In this document: piece after piece, positions 22,817 to 35,394 of the stretch | Layout: every line of letters begins with the position of its first letter | Numbering within the stretch: position 1 is the first letter of the stretch | Assembly: GCF_964355755.1 (NCBI RefSeq) | Contig: NC_092677.1 | Span: forward strand, 16,710,101 to 16,774,100 | Length of the DNA stretch: 64,000 nt | Direction: 5' to 3' | Origin: Antedon mediterranea | Taxonomy: Eukaryota; Echinodermata; Crinoidea; Comatulida; Antedonidae | The notes under the pieces: model-generated | The model's input: only the letters and a program-made list of their open reading frames with translations | Databases searched by the model: none | What the model was told of the DNA's origin: nothing | Made by a program: the position numbers and the translations under genes

Positions 22817-24730
22817 GTAACATTGTAGACTAATTGTGTTTATATTTACATACACTAATGTACTTTTATTTCATATGTTCGATTTGTATATTTAAAAAAG
22901 TCATTGTGTAGGATACAGCCATTTACCTACAGAAAAAGCATACACGATGACTATGGCACAACTGGAAGAAAGATCTGAGAATACTGTACATCATACAGAA
23001 AGCAATAGACTGGCCCAAAATAAAGACAGGAGATGCTGAATTATGTGATAATATTATATATTCAATGTAATTAATACAACTCTTTAGGTTGCTGGTTAAA
23101 TACTAAAAGTAAAGTGGTACAATTCTTGAAAGTACAAAACATAACATGAACATAATGACGATGACGTCATTTCTTATCAAAAGCATTCACCTTACTTCGC
23201 TCGCATCACGTCAATATGCACAAACTGTTATCGTTATAGTTGAAGATTTGAAGAATAATTATAATTGTTTGTTAATTGAACGTTTGTGTGATTGATTCTG
23301 TTGATGGCACCCTTTGCTGATTCCTAATACTTACAGGACCCATTATGGTTCTTGGGTGCAACAACAACAGAATCACAATATTTTATTTAGGAATATGGCC
23401 CTCATATGGGATTTATATGAGCTAAATGGGCTTTCCCATATGGTACCCATATGATTATTGGGTTAAAAAAAATTGGAATCATATGGTACCCACCCATAAG
23501 TTGTACCAAGTTGTACAGTACCATTTGGGCTTGGTACATGGAAGTCGTTCAAACCATGCCATTGGAGACCAATGGTCATCATTCAAACCAACAAAATTAG
23601 ATCTTGCTCCACGTGCGTGTGCCTGCTGTGATGAAACATTAATAATTCATCTCCTGTGTATTCTAGATAACAGTTAAATCCAGGACATTCACGTCATCTC
23701 ATGATGGTATCACTGAAATTGTAAAAGGTCTAAGAAAACCCATGCAAACAATAAAAGAATTTTTTAAGTGGAAACACCAGAATACAGTAAATTTATGAGC
23801 AGTTCATATTATAATGAATACCAACTCTGAAGAGGAACAGATGACATACCTGGATGATGATGAAAAAAAAGGGAAGCTATTACAGAGTCATTGAGTAGGA
23901 TACAGCCATTTACCTACAGAAAAACATACGCGATGACTATGGCACAACTAGAAGAGAGATCTGGTGAATGTATTGCCAGTGAATACTGTACATCATACAG
24001 AAAGCAATAAACTGGCCCAAAATAAAGGAAGGAGATGCTGAAGCTTTGAATGAGAAAGAGAGAAATATTTTTAAGAGAGAAACATTTAAATTTATCAGAT
24101 GAATAGATGAAACATGTATAATACCATCATCACGAACGCTAAACATATCGCACTTAAGACTTCTCCAATCAGAGAGATTATTGTCTATGCATACCAAAGT
24201 GTACATAGACTTACTTAGTCTCTTGATCATTGTCAGATTCGGATAGAGCTCTTTGCTACAGGATATCAAAGTCTAGACGAAGAAGGTTTCCACACCACGT
24301 CAAACATCTTCTCTTTAATATAACTGTGCTCCACTTTTCCTTGTTTGTGCTGTGTATTCTTATTCATTATAATCTTTATAAGCTGTGCTGCCATATTTTA
24401 ATGAAATTGATTCTTTTATAATAATGCAATGTTTTTACTTGATATATTGTATAGAATTGGTTGTGCGTGTTGTAAAGTGATAATTATGTGATAATATTAT
24501 ATTCAATGGAATAATACAACTCTTTATAATTAGATTGCTGGTTAAATACTAAAAGTAAAGTGGTACAACTTGAGTACAAAACATGAACATAATAAATGAG
24601 ACGTCATTTCTTATCAAGAGCATTCCATTACTTTGCTCGCATCACGCGAATATGCACAAACAATTATCGATATAGTTGAAGATTAAAGAATATAATTGTT
24701 TGTTAATCGTATCTTTGTTTGTGTGATTCC

Positions 24731-27277
24731 TGAATACTCCCATTTTAAGAACTTCAAGCAAGGGTATGTCAAACCATTCATGCATTGAAAATCATTTTTC
24801 TTATGTTTTTCAGCCATTAATATCAAAATGAGTGGGTAACAGACTTGTGTGTTAGTTGGCTTTCATTCTATTAATTCCATCCATGCCACTTTTATTAATT
24901 TCTTTAGGGTTTGAAAGAACTGTGGTTCAGCTACAGAAATCAAGGCAGAACTTAAAGACATAAAACGTATTAAAGTTGACTATAACACATCTATAATCAC
25001 AGAGAAGGGCATCAACAAACCTGATCTTATTGAACTAGATGAGCTGCCTGTTGATTTACCAATATTATCTTAAGAGGCATTGTTGGAGCTATAGGCATTA
25101 CTGGACAAACCACCGTGTAAACAAATGGTAAGTGTATTCTGGCCACTGATAATTAGTATCAGTATTGCCTTTATACTGCATGAAATGCATCATTAATATG
25201 TTGTAATGCTACTGTGTAGAATATAAATAAACCTCAAATTGTAGAAAGCACGGAGAAAAACAAATTTTCTAATATTTTTCGGCCTGTGCAGTTACGAGAT
25301 CGATGAGTTCACGTAACCAAGTTGATATTGATTTATCTCGTATCTTATCGGACACTAAATTGTAGTCAAAGACTGTTTCCTAGCTTGCCTTTAGACAGTA
25401 AAACCTTTCTACTTGCTCAACGCGAGGACATCTAAATTAAGCATTTAGCTGAAAAGGCCCCAAGTGATTTCATGACATTTGTAGTATACCTGTTGGTTTC
25501 TTTTTCCAATCTGATATTTTTATGTGAAAAGGCTCCCGCCGATAAGGATTGGAGGGTACGAAAATTGTATTTTAAATTTAAGATAGGCGTCATAGTAAGC
25601 ATCACCATTGCTTTAACCCAAAATATGACCACGTCACACTAAAGATTGTATTAATTATCATAGAGTTCATGGTGTTGCATATTGTACAATCAATCAAAAG
25701 AATCTTCAATGTATTATTTTACATTTAACATATTTTTAGATCGTAAAACTAGCGCTCATTGGCGGAAAAGATTGCAATTAGACAACCAAATGCATTAGAC
25801 TGTCTTCTCAAGCCAGCTGTGGCAAGACAGTTTAATTGAACTAGGGCAAAGGAAAAGAAGGAGCTTCGAAAACTAATTTTAATGAAAGTGATAATAGGAG
25901 GTTTAGAGAAGAGCATTAAAATGGTACCCTTTTACGCCAACATTATATTGCAACAATTTCATCAGAAAAATACTTTTTGCAGGTTACAGTAACTATAGGA
26001 CACAATAAATATTCACAAATAAATATTTATATACTGGGTCAAAAAACAATGTGGTCAAGTAAAATATTTTAAGACAATTTGATTTGTCCTATTTTTAACA
26101 GGAGCAATTCGAAAAAAATCCTAAATTAAATGATTCCACAAATGAGGATGTAATTGAGGCAGTAAAGACATATCTGTACAATTCTAGAGAAAAGGAGGTG
26201 GCAGAAAAGACAGACAGTCAAAGCAAATTGTTGTCCTTGACCTAAGTAACATTGTAGACTAATTGTGTTTATATTTACATACACTAATGTACTTTTATTT
26301 CATATGTTCGATTTGTATATTTAAAAAAGTCATTGTGTAGGATACAGCCATTTACCTACAGAAAAAGCATACACGATGACTATGGCACAACTGGAAGAAA
26401 GATCTGAGAATACTGTACATCATACAGAAAGCAATAGACTGGCCCAAAATAAAGACAGGAGATGCTGAATTATGTGATAATATTATATATTCAATGTAAT
26501 TAATACAACTCTTTAGGTTGCTGGTTAAATACTAAAAGTAAAGTGGTACAATTCTTGAAAGTACAAAACATAACATGAACATAATGACGATGACGTCATT
26601 TCTTATCAAAAGCATTCACATTACTTCGCTCGCATCACGTCAATATGCACAAACTGTTATCGTTATAGTTGAAGATTGAAGAATAATTATAATTGTTTGT
26701 TAATTGAACGTTTGTGTGATTGATTCTGTTGATGGCACCCTTTGCTGATTCCTAATACTTACAGGACCCATTATGGTTCTTGGGTGCAACAACAACAGAA
26801 TCACAATATTTTATTTAGGAATATGGCCCTCATATGGGATTTATATGAGCTAAATGGGCTTTCCCATATGGTACCCATATGATTATTGGGTTAAAAAAAA
26901 TTGGAATCATATGGTACCCACCCATAAGTTGTACCAAGTTGTACAGTACCATTTGGGCTTGGTACATGGAAGTCGTTCAAACCATGCCATTGGAGACCAA
27001 TGGTCATCATTCAAATCAACAAAATTAGATCTTGCTCCACGTGCGTGTGCCTGCTGTGATGAAACATTAATAATTCATCTCCTGTGTATTCTAGATAACA
27101 GTTAAATCCAGGACATTCACGTCATCTCATGATGGTATCACTGAAATTGTAAAAGGTCTAAGAAAACCCATGCAAACAATAAAAGAATTTTTTAAGTGGA
27201 AACACCAGAATACTGTAAATTTATGAGCAGTTCATATTATAATGAATACCAACTCTGAAGAGGAACAGATGACATAC
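24731..27277. repeat. 3.43-kb repeat unit, copy 4 (3'-truncated)
   Basis: Follows copy 3 to ATGACATAC at 27277. Copy 3 continues there with CTGGATGATGA; this copy instead jumps to ATTTAACATATTTTTAGATC, which belongs ~1.5 kb earlier in the unit. The breakpoint carries the short shared word ACAT. Confidence 0.88.
24908..26245 (+). pseudogene. DUF4806-like gene, copy 4 (broken)
   Basis: Same block structure and TAG as copies 2-3. It adds an A in the run before ATCCTAAATTAAATG near 26110, another frame change. This is the last recognisable DUF4806 copy in the window. Confidence 0.5.
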
Positions 27278-28007
27278 ATTTAACATATTTTTAGATCGTA
27301 AAAAGTGATAATAGGTAGGTTTAGAGAAGAGCATTAAAATGGTACCCTTTTACGCCAACATTATATTACAACAATTTAAAAACACAATAACTATTCATAA
27401 CACCGTGCTGTCCTGTTTAGAGATTATTGTCTATGCATACCAAAGTGTACATTTACTAGTCTCTTGATCCTTGTCAGATTTGAATAAAGCACCTTGCTAC
27501 AGGATATCAGAGTCTAGACGAAGATTTCCACACAATGCTGTCAGTATTGTGTTTGTGCCAAAAGAGTGAGGAATATTGCTAACCAAAAATGGGTAACCAG
27601 CAATGAACGGAAAAACGTGGTGGGGCAAGAAGGAATCCACAATACAACAATCTTTCGGGCCGAATAAAGACCACATTACTAGATTTTAAAAAAAAAAGTA
27701 CCTACAAGATGAACAAAATGTATTTAAGCAAGAAATTGGCAAACAGATGTTCAATATCAATACTATGGAATTTTTATCTTTCATTCGGAAATCCACGGAA
27801 AGATGTACTTGTTTGTTCCTTTTGTGTGAAGAAAAAAAGAAAAATAACAACTGGTCCATTTTGTGGGTTTAGCGGGTGGGAAAAATTGGAAAGATAACAA
27901 TGGAAATTGCTGTATTTTATATGCCAGGATATGACGGTACTCGCGTGAAATTGTCCAATTGCCAGATTGGAAAGAAATAGTGGTTACTACTGAATACTAC
28001 CCTGATG

Positions 28008-28420
28008 AGACCAGTGGCTCAAAGCCTAGAACGTCCAAGACAACCTCTGTTACCAATACCAGTTCAATCAGTACAAGCAACTTCTGTTACCAAGACCAGT
28101 TCAATCAGTACAAATTTACACTCTTTAATATCAATTAAAAGGGGTAGCAATATTCACAGAACAATTACCCAACCTATTAATTGAAGATAGGACCAGAGAT
28201 GTGCAGCACATATTAAGTTGTAGCAATTCCTACAGTTTTTGACGATAGTTCGAAATCTTGGAAGAAGTGCACAAAAACTGATGTTGAACCTGCAAAGAGA
28301 GTGTCAGACACCAGCAAGTGGATTTAAAGAACTGAAAGAACAATTCAAAAATGTGTTCTCTGGTGACCCTTTATTGGATTTTTATCAGAGAATACAAATA
28401 CAGGGCAAATTCTTATTCAT
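28008..28420 (+). pseudogene. Gag-capsid-like fragment, unit 1
   Basis: Reads LKGVAIFTEQLPNLLIED and RDVQHILSC, then in another frame NLGRSAQKLMLNLQ and FKELKEQFKNVF...DFYQRIQ. The pattern F-G-x(n)-W-x-RDV followed by LG..A......L..ECQTP..GF..L...F matches capsid regions of LTR-retrotransposon Gag. The tryptophan of EDWTRDV is arginine here. Broken by a frameshift and stop. Confidence 0.45.
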
Positions 28421-29649
28421 TATAATCTTTATAAGCTGTGCTGCCATATTTAATGAAAATGATTCATTTATAATAATGCAATGTTTTTTCTTTATATATT
28501 GTATAGAATTGGTTGTGCAGGTTTTAAAGTAATTATGTGATAATATTATATTCAATGTAATTAATACAACTCTTTATAATTAGGTTGCTGGTTAAATACT
28601 AACAGTAAAGTGGTACAACTTGAGTACAAAACATAACATGAGCATAATTTTGAAACGAAATAAAAGCATTCACATTACTTCACTCGCATCACGTGGATAT
28701 GCACGAACAGTTATTGAGTGAATACTGTACATCATACAGAAAGCAATAGACTGGCCCAAAATAAAGGCAGGAGATACTGAAGCTTTGAATAAGAAAGAGA
28801 GAAATATTTTCAATAGAGAAACAATTAAAATTATCACATGAATAGATAAAAAACATGATCTCTGAATATAGCGCACTCCAATCAGAGAGATTATTGTCTA
28901 TGCATACCAAAGTGTACATAGACTTACTTAGTCTCTTGATCATTGTCAGATTCGGATAGAGCTCTTTGCTACAGGATATCAGAGTCTAGACGAAGAAGGT
29001 TTCCACACCATGTCAAGCGTCTTCTCTTTAATATAACTCTGCTCCACCTTTTCTTGTTTGTGTATTAATTACAAATTAAAAGGTTATGAAAAGGTAAAGA
29101 TTTTAATCTGAGGTTTTCTTATTTTTCTTTTAGGCAACAAACCAAGAGGGATATGGGATTGAAGTAAGACTTTACTGTCAATATTGTGTGTTTGTGCCAA
29201 AAGAGTGAGGAATATTGCTAACCAAGAATGGGTAACCAGCAATGAACGGAAAAACGTGGTGGGGCAAGAAGGAATCCCCAATACAACAATCTTTCGGGCC
29301 GAATAAAGTCCACATTAGTAGATTTAGGGTGTAATAACTCCATACAGAAAGTACCTACAAGATGAACAAAATGTATTTAAGCAAGAAATTGGCAAATAGA
29401 TGTTCAATATCAATACTATGGAATTTTTACCTTTCATTCGGAAACCCACGGAAAGATGTACTTGTATGTTCCTTTTGTGTGAATAAAAAAAGAAAAATAA
29501 CAACTGGTCCATTTTGTGGGTTTAGCGGGTGGGAAAAATTGGAAAGATAACAATGGAAATTGCTGTATTTTATATGCCAGGATATGACGGTACTCGCGTG
29601 AAATTGTCCAATTGCCAGATTGGAGAGAAATAGTGGTTACTACTGTACA

Positions 29650-30030
29650 CTACCCTGATGAGACCAGTGGCTCAAAGCCTAGAACGTCCAAGCCAAACTC
29701 TGTTACCAAGACCAGTTCAATCAGTACAAATTTACACTCTTTAATATCAATTAAAAGGGGTAGCAATATTCACAGAACAATCACCCAACCTACTGATTGA
29801 AGATTGGACCAGAGATGTGCAGCACATATTAAGTTGTAGCAATTCCTACAGTTTTTGACAATAGTTCGAAATCTTGGAAGAATTGCACAAAAACTTATGT
29901 TGAACCTGCAAAGAGAGTGTCAGACACCAGCAAGTGGATTTAAAGAACTGAAAGAACAATTCAAAAATGTGTTCTCTGGTGACCCTTATTGGATTTTTAT
30001 CAGAGAATACAAATACAGGGCAAATTCTTA
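29650..30030 (+). pseudogene. Gag-capsid-like fragment, unit 2
   Basis: Contains EDWTRDVQHILSC and NLGRIAQKLMLNLQ in two frames. Only one copy of the internal 36-39-bp repeat is present. A base is missing at GGTGACCCTTATTGG relative to units 1 and 4, changing the frame before DFYQRIQ. Confidence 0.45.
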
Positions 30031-31264
30031 TTCATTATAATCTTTATAAGCTGTGCTGCCATATTTAATGAAAATGATTCATTTATAATAATGCAATGTT
30101 TTTTCTTTATATATTGTATAGAATTGGTTGTGCAGGTTTTAAAGTAATTATGTGATAATATTATATTCAATGTAATTAATACAACTCTTTATAATTAGGT
30201 TGCTGGTTAAATACTAACAGTAAAGTGGTACAACTTGAGTACAAAACATAACATGAGCATAATTTTGAAACGAAATAAAAGCATTCACATTACTTCACTC
30301 GCATCACGTGGATATGCACGAACAGTTATTGAGTGAATACTGTACATCATACAGAAAGCAATAGACTGGCCCAAAATAAAGGCAGGAGATACTGAAGCTT
30401 TGAATAAGAAAGAGAGAAATATTTTCAATAGAGAAACATTTAAAATTATCACATGAATAGATAAAAAACATGATCTCTGAATATAGCGCACTCCAATCAG
30501 AGAGATTATTGTCTATGCATACCAAAGTGTACATAGACTTACTTAGTCTCTTGATCATTGTCAGATTCGGATAGAGCTCTTTGCTACAGGATATCAGAGT
30601 CTAGACGAAGAAGGTTTCCACACCATGTCAAGCGTCTTCTCTTTAATATAACTCTGCTCCACCTTTTCTTGTTTGTGTATTAATTAAAAATTAAAAGGTT
30701 ATGAAAAGGTAAAGATTTTAATCTGAGGTTTTCTTATTTTTCTTTTAGGCAACAAACCAAGAGGAATATGGGATTGAAGTAAGACTTTACTGTCAATATT
30801 GTGTGTTTGTGCCAAAAGAGTGAGGAATATTGCTAACCAAGAATGGGTAACCAGCAATGAACGGAAAAACGTGGTGGGGCAAGAAGGAATCCCCAATACA
30901 ACAATCTTTCGGGCCGAATAAAGTCCACATTAGTAGATTTAGGGTGTAATAACTCCATACAGAAAGTACCTACAAGATGAACAAAATGTATTTAAGCAAG
31001 AAATTGGCAAATAGATGTTCAATATCAATACTATGGAATTTTTACCTTTCATTCGGAAACCCACGGAAAGATGTACTTGTATGTTCCTTTTGTGTGAATA
31101 AAAAAAGAAAAATAACAACTGGTCCATTTTGTGGGTTTAGCGGGTGGGAAAAATTGGAAAGATAACAATGGAAATTGCTGTATTTTATATGCCAGGATAT
31201 GACGGTACTCGTGTGAAATTGTCCAATTGCCAGATTGGAGAGAAATAGTGGTTACTACTGTACA

Positions 31265-31690
31265 CTACCCTGATGAGACCAGTGGCTCAAAGCCTAGAAC
31301 GTCCAAGCCAACCTCTGTTACCAAGACCAGTTCAATCAGTACAAGCAACTTCTGTTACCAAGACCAGTTCAATCAGTACAAATTTACACTCTTTAATATC
31401 AATTAAAAGGGGTAGCAATATTCACAGAACAATCACCCAACCTACTGATTGAAGATTGGACCAGAGATGTGCAGCACATATTAAGTTGTAGCAATTCCTA
31501 CAGTTTTTGACAATAGTTCGAAATCTTGGAAGAATTGCACAAAAACTTATGTTGAACCTGCAAAGAGAGTGTCAAACACCAGCAAGTGGATTTAAAGAAC
31601 TGAAAGAACAATTCAAAAATGTGTTCTCTGGTGACCCTTATTGGATTTTTATCACAGAATACAAATACAGGGCAAATTCTTATTCATTAT
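31265..31690 (+). pseudogene. Gag-capsid-like fragment, unit 3
   Basis: As unit 2 (same missing base at the GGTGACCC site) but with two copies of the internal repeat and a Gln codon variant in the ECQTP region (CAAACACC). Frameshifted and stopped. Confidence 0.45.
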
Positions 31691-32899
31691 AATCTTTATA
31701 AGCTGTGCTGCCATATTTAATGAAAATGATTCATTTATAATAATGCAATGTTTTTTCTTTATATATTGTATAGAATTGGTTGTGCAGGTTTTAAAGTAAT
31801 TATGTGATAATATTATATTCAATGCAATTAATACAACTCTTTATAATTAGGTTGCTGGTTAAATACTAACAGTAAAGTGGTACAACTTGAGTACAAAACA
31901 TAACATGAGCATAATTTTGAAACGAAATAAAAGCATTCACATTACTTCACTCGCATCACGTGGATATTGAGTGAATACTGTACATCATACAGAAAGCAAT
32001 AGACTGGCCCAAAATAAAGGCAGGAGATACTGAAGCTTTGAATAAGAAAGAGAGAAATATTTTCAATAGAGAAACATTTAAAATTATCACATGAATAGAT
32101 AAAAAACATGATCTCTGAATATAGCGCACTCCAATCAGAGAGATTATTGTCTATGCATACCAAAGTGTACATAGACTTACTTAGTCTCTTGATCATTGTC
32201 AGATTCGGATAGAGCTCTTTGCTACAGGATATCAGAGTCTAGACGAAGAAGGTTTCCACACCATGTCAAGCGTCTTCTCTTTAATATAACTCTGCTCCAC
32301 CTTTTCTTGTTTGTGTATTAATTACAAATAAAAAGGTTATGAAAAGGTAAAGATTTTAATCTTAGGTTTTCTTATTTTTCTTTTAGGCAACAAACCAAGA
32401 GGGATATGGGATTGAAGTAAGACTTTACTGTCAATATTGTGTGTTTGTGCCAAAAGAGTGAGGAATATTGCTAACCAAGAATGGGTAACCAGCAATGAAC
32501 GGAAAAACGTGGTGGGGCAAGAAGGAATCCCCAATACAACAATCTTTCGGGCCGAATAAAGTCCACATTAGTAGATTTAGGGTGTAATAACTCCATACAG
32601 AAAGTACCTACAAGATGAACAAAATGTATTTAAGCAAGAAATTGGCAAATAGATGTTCAATATCAATACTATGGAATTTTTACCTTTCATTCGGAAACCC
32701 ACGGAAAGATGTACTTGTATGTTCCTTTTGTGTGAATAAAAAAAGAAAAATAACAACTGGTCCATTTTGTGGGTTTAGCGGGTGGGAAAAATTGGAAAGA
32801 TAACAATGGAAATTGCTGTATTTTATATGCCAGGATATGACGGTACTCGCGTGAAATTGTCCAATTGCCAGATTGGAGAGAAATAGTGGTTACTACTGT

Positions 32900-33320
32900 A
32901 CACACCCTGATGAGACCAGTGGCTCAAAGCCTAGAACGTCCAAGCCAACCTCTGTTACCAAGACCAGTTCAATCAGTACAAGCAACTTCTGTTACCAAGA
33001 CCAGTTCAATCAGTACAAATTTACACTCTTTAATATCAATTAAAAGGGGTAGCAATATTCACAGAACAATCACCCAACCTATTGATTGAAGATTGGACCA
33101 GAGATGTGCAGCACATATTAAGTTGTAGCAATTCCTACAGTTTTTGACAATAGTTCGAAATCTTGGAAGAATTGCACAAAAACTGATGTTGAACCTGCAA
33201 AGAGAGTGTCAGACACCAGCAAGTGGATTTAAAGAACTGAAAGTACAATTCAAAAATGTGTTCTCTGGTGACCCTTTATTGGATTTTTATCAGAGAATAC
33301 AAATACAGGGCAAATTCTTA
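32900..33320 (+). pseudogene. Gag-capsid-like fragment, unit 4
   Basis: Two internal repeats; the reading LLDFYQRIQ is kept in frame with NLGRIAQKL. The proline-rich lead (SQPLLPRPVQSVQATSVTK) is open upstream. Still interrupted between EDWTRDVQHILSC and NLGR. Confidence 0.45.
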
Positions 33321-34383
33321 TTCATTATAATCTTTATAAGCTGTGCTGCCATATTTAATGAAAATGATTCATTTATAATAATGCAATATTTTTCTTTATA
33401 TATTGTATAGAATTGGTTGTGCGTGTTGTAAAGTAATTATCTGATAATATAATATTCAATGTAATTAATACAACTCTTTATAATTAGGTTGCTGGTTAAA
33501 TACTAAGAGTAAAGTGGTACAACTTGAGTACAAAACATAACATGAGCATAATTTTGAAACGAAATAAAAGCATTCACATTACTTTACTCGCATCACGCGG
33601 ATATGCACGAACAGTTATTGAGTGAATACTGTACATCATACAGAAAGCAATAGACTGGCCCAAAATAAAGGCAGGAGATACTGAAGCTTTGAATAAGAAA
33701 GAGAGAAATATTTTCAATAGAGAAACATCAAAAATTATCAGATGAATAGATAAAAAACATGAACTCTGAATATAGCGCACTCCAATCAGAGCGATTATTG
33801 TCTATGCATACCAAAGTGTACATAGACTTACTTAGTCTCTTGATCCTTGTCAGATTCGGATAGAGCTCTTCGCTACAGGATATCAGAGTCTAGACGAAGA
33901 AGGTTTCCACACCATGTCAAGCCTCTTCTCTTTAATATAACTCTTCTCCACCTTTCCTTGTTTGTGTATTAATTACAAATTAAAAGGTTATGAAAAGGTA
34001 AAGATTTTAATCTTTGGTTTTCTTATTTTTCTTTTAGGCAACAAACCAAGAGGGATATGGGATTGAAGTAAGACTTTACTGTCAATATTGTGTCCCAGAA
34101 TGAAAAAACATGGTGGGGCAAGAAGGAATCCCTTAATACAACAATCTTTTGGGCAGAATAAAGCCAACATTAGTAGATTTAGGGCGTAATAACTCCATAC
34201 AGAAAGTACCTACCAGGTGAACAAAATGTACCAGCAACAAATGGGCAAATAGATGTTCAATATCAATACTATGGAATTGTTATGACATCCATGCCATCAA
34301 CCTTTCATTCGGAAACCCATGGAAAGATGTACATGTATGTTCCTTTTGTGTGAAGAAAAAAAAGTAAAATTAGAACCACAGGA

Positions 34384-34560
34384 AACCCAGAAGTTAAACG
34401 AGAATTGACAACTGAATTAATTCATCACAAAATGAGAGCAAACAAATTATAATCTCTACTGAAGGACATTTATGATGTAACAGTGTTTACAGTGTCATTC
34501 GACTTCATGCTAAATAAGGCACTTCCGAAATATCCGATCGGTAAGCTTACTATGCAAGGC
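34384..34560 (+). pseudogene. Unassigned transposon-type fragment
   Basis: An insertion unique to the last unit reads GNPEVKRELTTELIHHKMRA, then a stop, then DVTVFTVSFDFMLNKALPKY. The FDF..N..LPK pattern after a basic helix recalls a protein type common in invertebrate transposon-derived genes, but I cannot name the family. The flanking repeat resumes at ~34620. Confidence 0.25.
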
Positions 34561-34764
34561 TTGGCATCATTGCTCATTGACTAGGTTAGCTTACATGACA
34601 CATAAATTCTTTATCGAGGTTTCCATAACAACTAGCTCATTGTGTGGGTTTAGCGGGTGGGAAAATTGGATAGATAATTAAATTTACAATGGAAAATTTG
34701 CTGTATATAATATGACAGGATATGGCGGTACTTGTGAAATTGTCCGACCAAAAAAATCCCCATA

Positions 34765-35009
34765 TTGGAGAGAAATAGTGGTTACTATACTCTCCTTATG
34801 AGACCAGTGTCTCAAAGTCTAGAAACTCCAAGTCAACCTCTGTTACCAAGACCAGTTCAATCAGTACAAATTTACACCCTAGCATATCAATTAAAAGGGG
34901 TACCAATATTCACAGGACAATCATCTAACCTAATGATTGAGGATTGGACAAGAGATGTGCAGCACATATTAAGTTGTATAGGAACCTACAGTTTTTGACG
35001 ATAGTTTAA
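34765..35009 (+). pseudogene. Gag-capsid-like fragment, last unit
   Basis: The cleanest copy of the N-terminal part: SQPLLPRPVQSVQIYTLAYQ, LKGVPIFTGQSSNLMIED, WTRDVQHILSC, then a stop. Homology to the other units continues to AATCTTGGAGGAA and then stops. At that word the reading NLGR of other units becomes NLGG and continues as a tyrosine recombinase. Confidence 0.5.
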
Positions 35010-35326
35010 AATCTTGGAGGAACTGAAAAAGAACTAGTTGCTGCATCGTTGTCAAAAACCACATCGAAGCAATATACAGCTAACTGGAAATGCTTAGCTT
35101 TACACGGTTTAAAAACACCAAATCACAGCCTGTCGCTACCAGAAAACGGGCATGCCATTATTAGGCAGTACGTTACATATCTTCATACACAAGGGCTTGC
35201 GCCAAGTACCATAAGGACATACCTCAGTGCTGTATCATTCATGCACAATATCAATCTATTTGAAGACCCTACAGCATTTTGTTTAAAAATTCATTTATCA
35301 GCTCTCAAGAATATTTTAGATTAGTA
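35010..35326 (+). pseudogene. Tyrosine recombinase N-terminal domain (truncated)
   Basis: A ~105-residue open frame reads NLGGTEKELVAASLSKTTSK, QYTANWKCLALHG, then YVTYLHTQGLAPSTIRTYLS and AVSFMHNI. This is the SAM-like, DNA-arm-binding core domain of eukaryotic tyrosine recombinases of DIRS/Ngaro/Crypton-type elements (motif GLAPSTIRTYLSA). The catalytic R-H-R-Y domain does not follow: the frame ends at TAG 35324-35326. It is a fragment, fused on its left to the Gag-like repeat. Confidence 0.7.
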
Positions 35327-35394
35327 ATTTAGTGCATCGTTTTGTTTAAAAAAATTATTATCTGTATACCAATAACGTAAATTTGACATTATTG

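Larger units (their letters stand above)
21303..24730. repeat. 3.43-kb repeat unit, copy 3 (complete)
   Basis: A full unit of 3428 bp from TGAATACTCCC to the next TGAATACTCCC. It joins head-to-tail with copy 4. Visual differences from copies 2 and 4 are isolated substitutions and small indels, suggesting recent amplification or homogenisation. Confidence 0.92.
27278..35021. repeat. Second tandem array, ~1.6-kb units
   Basis: Unit landmarks TTATTGTCTATGCATACC fall at 27424, 28891, 30506, 32144 and 33794, so spacings are 1467, 1615, 1638 and 1650 bp. Middle units are nearly identical; the first has a ~190-bp deletion and the last is diverged. Units share several blocks with the 3.43-kb array (for example ATTGGTTGTGC, the CATACAGAAAGCAATA block and the TCTCTTGATC block), so both arrays have common parts. 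A 36-39-bp internal repeat containing CTGTTACCAAGACCAGTTCA is present once or twice depending on the unit. The left junction is scrambled. Confidence 0.9.

Noticed and set aside
17916-35021. Many identical 60-110-residue open frames on both strands in the arrays
   Set aside because: They recur only because the DNA repeats; they show no domain, no splice context and conflict with the DUF4806 and Gag-like frames.
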